This document shows, piece after piece, positions 1 through 5,818 of a stretch of 23,757 nt of DNA; position 1 is the stretch's first letter; each line of letters begins with the position of its first letter. The position numbers and the translations under genes are program-made. The stretch comes from an uncultured Lachnospiraceae bacterium. Its GTDB lineage: Bacteria > Bacillota > Clostridia > Lachnospirales > Lachnospiraceae. Where the stretch lies: contig CAJUHY010000041.1 of assembly GCA_910585895.1 (NCBI GenBank), positions 1-23,757 on the forward strand, given 5' to 3'. The notes under the pieces are model-generated. The model had not been told where the DNA came from. It made no database searches and worked only from the letters and a program-made list of their open reading frames with translations.

Positions 1-53
1 TATATTTCAAGGACTTACATCGGTTATTTCTCTCATTAACTGTCAAAGACAGG

Positions 54-82
54 ATAATACCATATGTTCCCTATTTCGTCAA
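54..82 (-). promoter_or_regulatory. Probable sigma-A promoter firing out of the left edge
   Basis: On the minus strand TTGACG (77-82) and TATTAT (54-59) are separated by exactly 17 bases, close to the vegetative consensus. Transcription would run left, out of the window, so the gene served is not visible. A small inverted repeat CTGTC-AAA-GACAG (40-52) covers the expected transcription start and could be an operator. The promoter lies just downstream of the anti-sigma gene, so it probably separates that operon from the next unit. Confidence 0.5.
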
Positions 83-108
83 TATTAAGCCGTCTTACTT
101 TCCCCATT

Positions 109-1044
109 TTATTCTAACAGATATCCCTCTTTCACTATCGGCTGCACCACCTCCGTAGGAATCTCGAAGGAGACAACGCCCATATACCCGGGAGCAACCT
201 CATATTCGTCAAAAATTATCACCAGTTTGCCGGATTCATTGATATAAAAATCCACATCCTCTGAGATTTCTTTAAAATTCCATTCGTCAACTTCATCATC
301 CAACCAATAAGCCTTCGATTCATCCTGCTCCATCTGTATCTTCATCTGCTCTTTGATATTTTGTGATATTGGTGCGATATAATCCGCGCCATCCTTAAAT
401 AAATCCTTTAAGGTAATCATATTGCCCGTCTTCTTGTCTATGTGGTATACTTTTTCAAGCTGATTTGCACCAGCCATCACCACCGTTTGGTGAAACCACA
501 GGGAAAACAACTTGTCATTGTCCGTGACCACCTCATAATCAAGGTCTACCGCCTGTGTGCCCTCACCGCCGGAAGCTTTTACATCCGCCTCATAGGCGGC
601 AATGATTTCATCGGTATATTCCTGAATTTTATCATTCATGGATTTAGAAGCCTCTCCCATCTCTTTTCCGTCCATATCTTCTATTCTTACTTCAGGAACC
701 TTAATATTTGCCTCCATCTGTTTATTCTGAGACCAATATATACGGAAGTTAACTACTTTTACAACTGCTCCCAGCACAGGAATCTGTTCCATGGCATGAG
801 CGATGGGCGCGCTGACATTAATAAGGAATGTAAGCAGCAAGGCAGCGGCGGCAGCAGCAAAACAACTCCTGGCAAGCCACGAGCGAAAGATAGTATTTCT
901 GCCTTTACCAAGTCTCTTGGGTAACTGTTCTCTCTCCAAATCACTTTTTGCCTGGCTGATGGAAGTTTCCACCTGCCGTTTTAGGGAATCTGGTACTTTT
1001 ATATTCTGGTAATCCTGTTTGATATGTTCTAAATTATGATTCAT
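109..1044 (-). CDS. rsiV: RsiV-like anti-sigma factor (DUF3298 type)
   Basis: 311 residues. The N-terminal ~55 residues are charged and cytoplasmic and would hold the sigma-binding part. One alanine-rich membrane segment follows at about 57-80, ending in A-H-A (82-84), then a ~225-residue extracellular part. The C-terminal region has the DUF3298 look: KKTGNMITLKDLF and a final stretch on an acidic EYEVAPG segment. In Bacillus subtilis RsiV, lysozyme binding exposes a signal-peptidase site after the membrane helix and cleavage frees SigV; the A-H-A here is a plausible equivalent, by inference. The gene overlaps the sigma gene by 11 bases, so translation is probably coupled and the ratio fixed. 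The symbol is assigned by family resemblance and gene pairing. Confidence 0.8.
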   Translation of the reverse strand: MNHNLEHIKQDYQNIKVPDSLKRQVETSISQAKSDLEREQLPKRLGKGRNTIFRSWLARSCFAAAAAALLLTFLINVSAPIAHAMEQIPVLGAVVKVVNFRIYWSQNKQMEANIKVPEVRIEDMDGKEMGEASKSMNDKIQEYTDEIIAAYEADVKASGGEGTQAVDLDYEVVTDNDKLFSLWFHQTVVMAGANQLEKVYHIDKKTGNMITLKDLFKDGADYIAPISQNIKEQMKIQMEQDESKAYWLDDEVDEWNFKEISEDVDFYINESGKLVIIFDEYEVAPGYMGVVSFEIPTEVVQPIVKEGYLLE

Positions 1045-1528
1045 AACAAAATTCTCCTTCCGTCAGTTTAATTTTTAATTTTTTGAGGCTGCGGTATAAA
1101 ATGCTCTTTGTGGTACTCAGGTTTTCTTCCAGAATGTCAGCGACCTCCTGAAGTTTCCTATCCTCAAAATAGCGCAGTACAATGGCGGCACGTTCTTTTT
1201 CACTTAAGATATCCAGGGCATCGATAGTATCAAAATCACAATACATATCTTCTCTCCCACCATCCGGTAAGGCTTCCTGAGATAGTTCATGCTGCCTCTG
1301 CCGCAGCATTTCCAGAGAAGTATTGATGACAATGCGGCACAGCCATGTCCTGAGAAAATCCTTGTTTTTTAATGAACCGGCATTCTTGATGGCTTTGTAT
1401 GCGCTCTCCTGCACAACATCCATGGCATCCGTCTCGTTCTTCATATAAGTAAATGCCAGACGGTACAAAGATTCATAGGATGATAATAATTCCTGCTCCA
1501 CCAGCTGTTGTTTTCTTGGTGAATTCAT
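1034..1528 (-). CDS. sigV: ECF RNA polymerase sigma factor (SigV-like)
   Basis: 164 residues from the chosen start. Sigma-70 region 2 is seen in YRLAFTYMKNETDAMDVVQES and in TWLCRIVINTSLEML; region 4 is the C-terminal helix-turn-helix around LSEKERAAIVLRYFEDRKLQEVADILEENLSTTKSILYR. There is no region 1.1 or 3, as usual for ECF factors. The open frame could extend 34 codons upstream, but the ATG at 1526-1528 has a good AGGAGAG ribosome site and the extension runs back through the promoter, so the short form is chosen. It is followed by its membrane anti-sigma factor. By partner type it probably answers cell-wall attack such as lysozyme; the actual inducer is inferred. Confidence 0.88.
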   Translation of the reverse strand: MNSPRKQQLVEQELLSSYESLYRLAFTYMKNETDAMDVVQESAYKAIKNAGSLKNKDFLRTWLCRIVINTSLEMLRQRQHELSQEALPDGGREDMYCDFDTIDALDILSEKERAAIVLRYFEDRKLQEVADILEENLSTTKSILYRSLKKLKIKLTEGEFCYES

Positions 1529-1560
1529 GTGACTCTCTCCTTTCTGTTTTCTATACGTTA

Positions 1561-1587
1561 GACGATGCAGGCGCCAAAAAAGTTTCA
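1561..1587 (-). promoter_or_regulatory. ECF-type promoter of the sigma/anti-sigma operon
   Basis: On the minus strand TGAAAC (1582-1587) is followed after 17 bases by CGTC (1561-1564), with a T-run directly after the -35 element. This is the classical ECF architecture (TGAAAC N16-17 CGTC) described for B. subtilis SigV/SigX/SigW-type factors. Placed about 35 bases upstream of the sigma start codon, it implies positive autoregulation. Confidence 0.8.
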
Positions 1588-1656
1588 TTCCGTGCAATTT
1601 TTTATTACACAAAACATAACAAACTTGCAAACAACCTGCAACTTTTCAAAACTTTG

Positions 1657-1707
1657 TTGACTTTAGTACGATTTCGTACTATAATGCTCATGGTATGAAA
1701 TCGTACT
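1657..1707 (+). promoter_or_regulatory. Sigma-A promoter with MarR operator
   Basis: TTGACT (1657-1662), a 17-base spacer and TATAAT (1680-1685) form a near-consensus promoter. The spacer holds the perfect palindrome AGTACGA-TT-TCGTACT (1665-1680). A second arm, GAAATCGTACT (1697-1707), repeats the right half and also pairs as an 11-base inverted repeat with AGTACGATTTC (1665-1675). A bound MarR dimer would cover the promoter, so this is very likely the autorepression site controlling the MarR and MATE genes. Confidence 0.8.
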
Positions 1708-1724
1708 ATAAGGAGAATATCTAT

Positions 1725-2162
1725 ATGAAAAACAAAATTTCCAAAGAACTGAAACGATATAATTTTTTATTTGGCGAAACCGGCGCTGCATACCATGAAA
1801 TGTACTTAAAGCTGGGGATGTCAGACAGCGCTATCTCCATCCTTTATGCTGTCCTGGAAAACGGAGAGAGTCGCCCCCTGCAGGAAATCTGCCGCTGTAC
1901 CGGTCTCAGCAAACAGACGATTAACTCTGCCATCCGTAAACTGGAAACCGCTGGCATTCTTTATCTGGAAATATCTGGCCCCAGAAATAAAACTGTCTGC
2001 CTCACCGAAAAGGGAAAAATTCTGGCAGAGAAGACTGCTGGGAAAGTGATTGCGGCAGAAAATGAAATCTTTGCTTCCTGGCCGCAGGAAGATGTGGAAA
2101 AATATTTGGAATTGACAGAAGCATATCTGATTGCTTTAAAAGAGAAAACCCAAAATTTGTAA
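1725..2162 (+). CDS. MarR-family transcriptional repressor
   Basis: 145 residues, the usual MarR length. A winged helix-turn-helix is seen in the middle: SDSAISILYAVLENG, then LQEICRCTGLSKQTINSAIRKLETAGIL as the recognition helix, then the wing around SGPRNKTVCLTEKGK. The ATG at 1725 is preferred over one ten codons upstream because AGGAG (1711-1715) is correctly spaced and the upstream ATG lies inside the operator. The MATE gene follows after 48 bases, so this is almost certainly its local, ligand-released repressor. The inducer cannot be read from the sequence. Confidence 0.9.
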   Translation: MKNKISKELKRYNFLFGETGAAYHEMYLKLGMSDSAISILYAVLENGESRPLQEICRCTGLSKQTINSAIRKLETAGILYLEISGPRNKTVCLTEKGKILAEKTAGKVIAAENEIFASWPQEDVEKYLELTEAYLIALKEKTQNL

Positions 2163-2210
2163 AAACAATTATGTTTAATAGATATAAACACGAAATGAAA
2201 GGAAAAACTT

Positions 2211-3548
2211 ATGGAAAAAAATATCATTCAGTTATCTGACCATTTTAATTATCAGCGTCTCCTGCGCTTTACCATGCCCACGATACTGATGCTTATTTTT
2301 ACCTCTGTCTACAGCGTGGTAGACGGCTTTTTTGTGTCAAATTTCACCGGGAAAACACCTTTTGCCGCTGTCAATTTCATCATGCCGTTGTTGTTGATTC
2401 TAGGATGCGTTGGATTTATGTTCGGGACTGGCGGCGGTGCGCTGATTGCCAAGACGATGGGTGTTGGCGATATGAAAAAAGCAAATGAATTATTCTCCCT
2501 GGTTGTCTATACGGCAACTGGCTGCGGTATCGCTCTGGCTGTTTTAGGCATCCTCTTCCTGCGCCCGCTTGCTATATGGATGGGAGCAGCAGGGCAGCTT
2601 TTAGAAGACAGCATCGTTTACGGACGAATTATCCTGCTGGCTTTACCGTTCTATGTTCTGCAGTATGAGTTCCAATGTTTATTTGCTGCTGCCGAAAAAC
2701 CAAAGTTCGGCTTATTCGTGACGGTTGCTGCCGGGGTGATTAACATGCTCTTAGATGCTTTGTTTGTTGCCATTTTTCATTGGGGATTAACCGGCGCTGC
2801 TGCGGCAACGGCAATCAGCCAGTTTACCGGCGGTATCGTGCCTATCATCTATTTCGCGCGTAAAAATGACAGTCCTCTGCGGCTGGGAAGATGCAAATTT
2901 GACGGTAGGGCGCTGGCAAAAACCTGCACCAACGGTTCCTCCGAACTGATGAGCAATATCTCCATGTCTGTTGTGGCTATGTTATTTAATATACAGCTGA
3001 TGAAGTATGCCGGAGAAAACGGTATTGCCGCATACGGCGTATTGATGTACGTAAGCATGATTTTTCAGGCTGTCTTTATTGGTTACTCTGTTGGCGCAGC
3101 CCCGGTAATCAGCTATAATTATGGAGCACAAAACTGTCAGGAATTAAAAAGCCTGCGACAAAAAAGCATACTTTTAATCAGTGTATTTTCCGTGGCCATG
3201 CTGGCTGCCGGACAGCTGTTGGCACATCCCCTTTCTATGCTTTTTGTCGGCTACGATAAAACGCTCATGGATATGACCGTACACGCCTTTACGATCTTTT
3301 CGTTTTCCTTTTTGCTGTCAGGTTTTTCCATTTGGGGAGCGTCCTTTTTTACCGCATTAAACGATGGGCTGATTTCCGCGCTCATCTCTTTCTTGCGCAC
3401 GTTGGTCTTCCAGTGCATGGCAGTTCTCATCTTTCCTCTTATCTGGGGACTTGACGGAATCTGGGCAGCCGTAGTTGCAGCGGAAGCATTGGCAACCGTG
3501 ATGACCGCGCTGTTTTTAATAAGAAAACAGAAAAAATATCGTTACTAA
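2211..3548 (+). CDS. MATE-family multidrug efflux transporter (MepA-like)
   Basis: 445 residues with about 12 hydrophobic segments arranged as two six-helix halves, the MATE fold. Typical family features are the N-terminal LLRFTMPTILMLIFTSVYSVVDGFFVSNFTG, the GTGGGALIAKTMG loop, and the second-half equivalent YSVGAAPVISYNYGAQN. The pump would use a sodium or proton gradient to export cationic drugs or toxins across the cytoplasmic membrane. It is preceded by AAAGGA eight bases before the ATG and shares a transcript with the MarR gene. It ends 8 bases from the convergent PIN gene with no terminator visible between them. Substrate unknown. Confidence 0.92.
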   Translation: MEKNIIQLSDHFNYQRLLRFTMPTILMLIFTSVYSVVDGFFVSNFTGKTPFAAVNFIMPLLLILGCVGFMFGTGGGALIAKTMGVGDMKKANELFSLVVYTATGCGIALAVLGILFLRPLAIWMGAAGQLLEDSIVYGRIILLALPFYVLQYEFQCLFAAAEKPKFGLFVTVAAGVINMLLDALFVAIFHWGLTGAAAATAISQFTGGIVPIIYFARKNDSPLRLGRCKFDGRALAKTCTNGSSELMSNISMSVVAMLFNIQLMKYAGENGIAAYGVLMYVSMIFQAVFIGYSVGAAPVISYNYGAQNCQELKSLRQKSILLISVFSVAMLAAGQLLAHPLSMLFVGYDKTLMDMTVHAFTIFSFSFLLSGFSIWGASFFTALNDGLISALISFLRTLVFQCMAVLIFPLIWGLDGIWAAVVAAEALATVMTALFLIRKQKKYRY

Positions 3549-3556
3549 CATTAAAT

Positions 3557-4045
3557 TTAATTCCTCAGCTTTATTGGCTCAATGGTTTCTTCATAAATGT
3601 CCTTTAAATGCTCGTCCACACTCCATATTCTGATTTTATGTATTGCCGGAGTTTCATCCCTGTACTTTTGATATGCCCTGACTATTGATAAATCTCCAAA
3701 TCTCTCTCCCCTCATCGCAGCATCCGGAAAGTCTCTGCAGATTTTCTGTAAATCCTCCTCCGTCAGCTGATTTCCATAGTATTGCCAGGGCGCCTGATTA
3801 TGAATCGTTTTATCAAGGCACATGCTAAATTTTTCTGCCGCCTTTCTTCGTTGTCTGCCATCCCCACAATGAGCTATATGATTTCCTGTCTCAATAATTG
3901 TCGCAAAAGGCAGCACCAAAGCATTTATATCCTTTTTCTCAGTTAAACTTTTTAATTCTTCCATAACCTCTTTACGTTGCTGATTCCTTCCTGGAACATC
4001 AATTATATTCAGCAAAACGGAAGTATCTATAAAATGGACAAACAC
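3557..4045 (-). CDS. PIN-like domain protein, putative RNase partner of the upstream ATPase
   Basis: 162 residues from a GTG start. The acidic residues expected of a PIN nuclease are in place: D7 in FIDTSVLLNI, E52 in ATIIETGNH, D118 in FGDLSIVRAYQK and D144 in IWSVDEHL. PIN domains are metal-dependent ribonucleases, often VapC-type toxins or effectors. The start is supported by GGAGG (4054-4058) inside the last codons of the ATPase gene, eight bases ahead. Only three bases separate the ATPase stop from this start, so the two are translationally coupled. No VapB-like small antitoxin gene is visible, which argues against a classical VapBC unit; the ATPase may be the controlling partner (inference). 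Confidence 0.72.
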   Translation of the reverse strand: MFVHFIDTSVLLNIIDVPGRNQQRKEVMEELKSLTEKKDINALVLPFATIIETGNHIAHCGDGRQRRKAAEKFSMCLDKTIHNQAPWQYYGNQLTEEDLQKICRDFPDAAMRGERFGDLSIVRAYQKYRDETPAIHKIRIWSVDEHLKDIYEETIEPIKLRN

Positions 4046-4048
4046 ACC

Positions 4049-5308
4049 CTAATCCTCCAACCATGCATAATCTTCTGTTTTCTCATCATTTTTAATGTAA
4101 CTGAGAATCATATCACTGGTAAAAACATCCCCCAACTTTCCATTCGCAAGCAGCAGGGGCATGTTATTTACGTTAATCAAAGAAATAAATTTCCCATCTC
4201 CTCCTTTGTCATCCCTGAATACAATCTGCACCCCTGCAAGGTCTTCTTTACTTAATGCATTCAGAAGAATTGCATTATGCGTTGTAAAAATAACGTCTAT
4301 TTCCCGCTCCCTCGCTGTAACAGACACAATATTTATTAATATTTTTGCCCTTCCCGGATGAATACCGTTGTCTATCTCTTCGATAACAATTACTCCGCCT
4401 TTTTTTTCACTTAAAACTGCCGCCACAATTGCCAGACATCTTAATGTTCCATCAGACAGGCGGGTTGCATCTATTTTTTCAACTTCCTGACCAGATTTTT
4501 CCTCCAAAAATAAAATCACATCGTTTAATGGCCCCTCTTTAAATGTAATGCCTAATATCTTATTCTCCGGCAATTTCTGCATAATGTTCAATAATAATTT
4601 CTTATTGTCTTCTTCTTTACACAGAGCATAAAGTACGGAAGAAATATTGGAAGCATTGACTCTCAGTTCAATATCATTGATAAAAGAATAATTCCTCATC
4701 TGATATGTTTCAGGATTCAGATATAATATATTTTTAAAACTTTCTATTACAGTGTTAGCATATTCCACAATTTTTTTTCCATACTTTTTTTCTTGTGGCA
4801 ATTTTGTAGGAATCTGACTTATAATTGCCGAAAACCGAATACAGGAAATGTCAGGGTTACGCCCTTTCTGTCCATTGTTACATGCAACAATAATATCCCC
4901 TGACTCCTCGCTGGCAGGCTTTGTTGAAAACATCAGCTTCTCTCCATTGTTGGTAATTTCTGACAGCCGTTCCTCTGCAATCATTATCCTGTCCTTAACC
5001 TGAATTTTTACCCTGTACAGTAAATCAAGGTCATCATTAAATTTCACTGTACAGCCTAGGACAAAATAATCTGACTCAAATCTACAGCAGCCCTTTGCAC
5101 CACCTCTTATCCCAGAATCACTGTTTTTTGTGCCATCTAAAACCGCCGACAAATCTCGTCCCGACATAATTTCAGATAATATCATCATTCCTTCAATCAT
5201 ATTAGTTTTTCCAGCAGCATTTGTACCAATTAAAGTCGTAATGTTTTCTATCATTATCTCAGCGCTTGCAAAATTCTTAAAATTTTCAAAATATATTTTC
5301 TTAATCAT
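4049..5308 (-). CDS. AAA/ABC-type ATPase (RecF/OLD-like, AAA_21 class)
   Basis: 419 residues. The N-terminal IKKIYFENFKNF is typical of RecF/OLD-like ATPases. Walker A is GTNAAGKT (28-35), the ABC-like signature is LSDGT (284-288), Walker B is VIVIEEID (306-313) followed by NGIHPGR, and the switch histidine is in FTTHN (341-345). A long insertion of ~220 residues separates Walker A from the signature. The protein ends shortly after the motor domain, with no TOPRIM nuclease as in true OLD proteins; the nuclease role seems to be supplied by the downstream PIN-like protein. Such ATPases act as sensors or activators in several phage-defence systems (for example PtuA of Septu, AriA of PARIS). The gene looks more AT-rich than its neighbours, which suggests transfer. 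A defence function is inference. Confidence 0.8.
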   Translation of the reverse strand: MIKKIYFENFKNFASAEIMIENITTLIGTNAAGKTNMIEGMMILSEIMSGRDLSAVLDGTKNSDSGIRGGAKGCCRFESDYFVLGCTVKFNDDLDLLYRVKIQVKDRIMIAEERLSEITNNGEKLMFSTKPASEESGDIIVACNNGQKGRNPDISCIRFSAIISQIPTKLPQEKKYGKKIVEYANTVIESFKNILYLNPETYQMRNYSFINDIELRVNASNISSVLYALCKEEDNKKLLLNIMQKLPENKILGITFKEGPLNDVILFLEEKSGQEVEKIDATRLSDGTLRCLAIVAAVLSEKKGGVIVIEEIDNGIHPGRAKILINIVSVTAREREIDVIFTTHNAILLNALSKEDLAGVQIVFRDDKGGDGKFISLINVNNMPLLLANGKLGDVFTSDMILSYIKNDEKTEDYAWLED

Positions 5309-5365
5309 ATCCGTCAGCTTCCTTTTAATTTACTATAATTAATAATCGTTGCCTGTTGTTTATAG

Positions 5366-5395
5366 ATTATCACTTCTGGAAAAAGATAACAACAA
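5366..5395 (-). promoter_or_regulatory. Weak candidate promoter for the ATPase-PIN pair
   Basis: GATAAT (5366-5371 on the minus strand) has TTGTTG 18 bases upstream (5390-5395). It lies about 60 bases before the ATPase ATG and is the best candidate in this stretch, but neither the spacing nor the -10 element is ideal. Confidence 0.3.
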
Positions 5396-5433
5396 ATAAT
5401 CTGCATTTTTTATATGGATTCTACATATAACAC

Positions 5434-5725
5434 AGGAGGAAAGCAAATGCAACGCATTTTTTTCATGCTTTCCGACGACATGGCAGACAACGCTTTGCGT
5501 TGCTGCCGATACCTCTTTTTTAGGAGGAAAGCAAATGCAACGCATTTTTTTCATGCTTTCCGACGACATGGCAGACAACGCTTTGCGTTGCTGCCGATAC
5601 CTCTTTTTTAGGAGGAAAGCAAATGCAACGCATTTTTTTCATGCTTTCCGACGACATGACAGTCAACGCACTGCGGTGGCTGCCGATTCCTCTATCTTAG
5701 GAGGAAGGCAATGCCTTCCGCTGCC
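5434..5725 (+). repeat. Tandem 88-base hairpin repeats, three copies plus a partial
   Basis: Head-to-tail units start at 5434, 5522, 5610 (next start 5699); periods are 88, 88 and 89 bases. Copies 1 and 2 are essentially identical, copy 3 has diverged in its second half, and copy 4 is cut to about 27 bases. Each full unit starts AGGAGGAAAGCAAATG, then holds hairpin 1 (GGAAAGCA ... TGCTTTCC, 5438-5473 in copy 1, with an inner AAATGC-AAC-GCATTT stem) and, in copies 1 and 2, hairpin 2 (GGCAG-A-CAACGC-TTT-GCGTTG-CTGCC, 5482-5507), ending in a T-run. The partial copy retains only a tight palindrome (5703-5719). A period that is not a multiple of three, with strong palindromes, argues against a protein-coding repeat. 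Flanking 5309-5433 and 5726-5818 hold only candidate regulatory sites. Confidence 0.9.
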
Positions 5726-5730
5726 ATATT

Positions 5731-5747
5731 TTTACATGAATTTTACA
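5731..5747 (+). promoter_or_regulatory. Candidate Pho box (two TTTACA repeats, 11-base period)
   Basis: TTTACA occurs at 5731-5736 and 5742-5747, exactly 11 bases apart on the same face of the helix. Direct TT(A/C/T)ACA-type repeats with this period are the known binding pattern of B. subtilis PhoP. They sit about 75 bases before the Na+/phosphate cotransporter start, and a PhoP/PhoR-like pair lies just beyond that gene. No convincing -10 element was recognised after them. Confidence 0.45.
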
Positions 5748-5818
5748 TATACCTCTCTCCAATTTCACAAGCCCATGATAAATTGAACCTACAAAGATGA
5801 AAGCGAGGTAGTAAATAC

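Noticed and set aside
3557..4045. Classical VapBC toxin-antitoxin module
   Set aside because: No small DNA-binding antitoxin gene precedes the PIN-like gene; the coupled upstream gene is a 419-residue ATPase.
5703..5719. Terminator formed by the tight palindrome of the partial fourth repeat
   Set aside because: The T-run starts ten or more bases after the stem, too far for a normal intrinsic terminator; it is better explained as a shortened repeat unit.
5434..5725. CRISPR array
   Set aside because: Units are directly joined with no variable spacers, are far longer than CRISPR repeats, and no cas genes are present.
5414..5786. Overlapping small open frames running through the hairpin array on both strands
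   Set aside because: The unit is 88 bases, so the frame changes in every copy; the peptides are repeats read in different frames. Stop-free length here follows from the repeat, not from coding selection. A short peptide from each SD-ATG remains possible and is noted as a finding.
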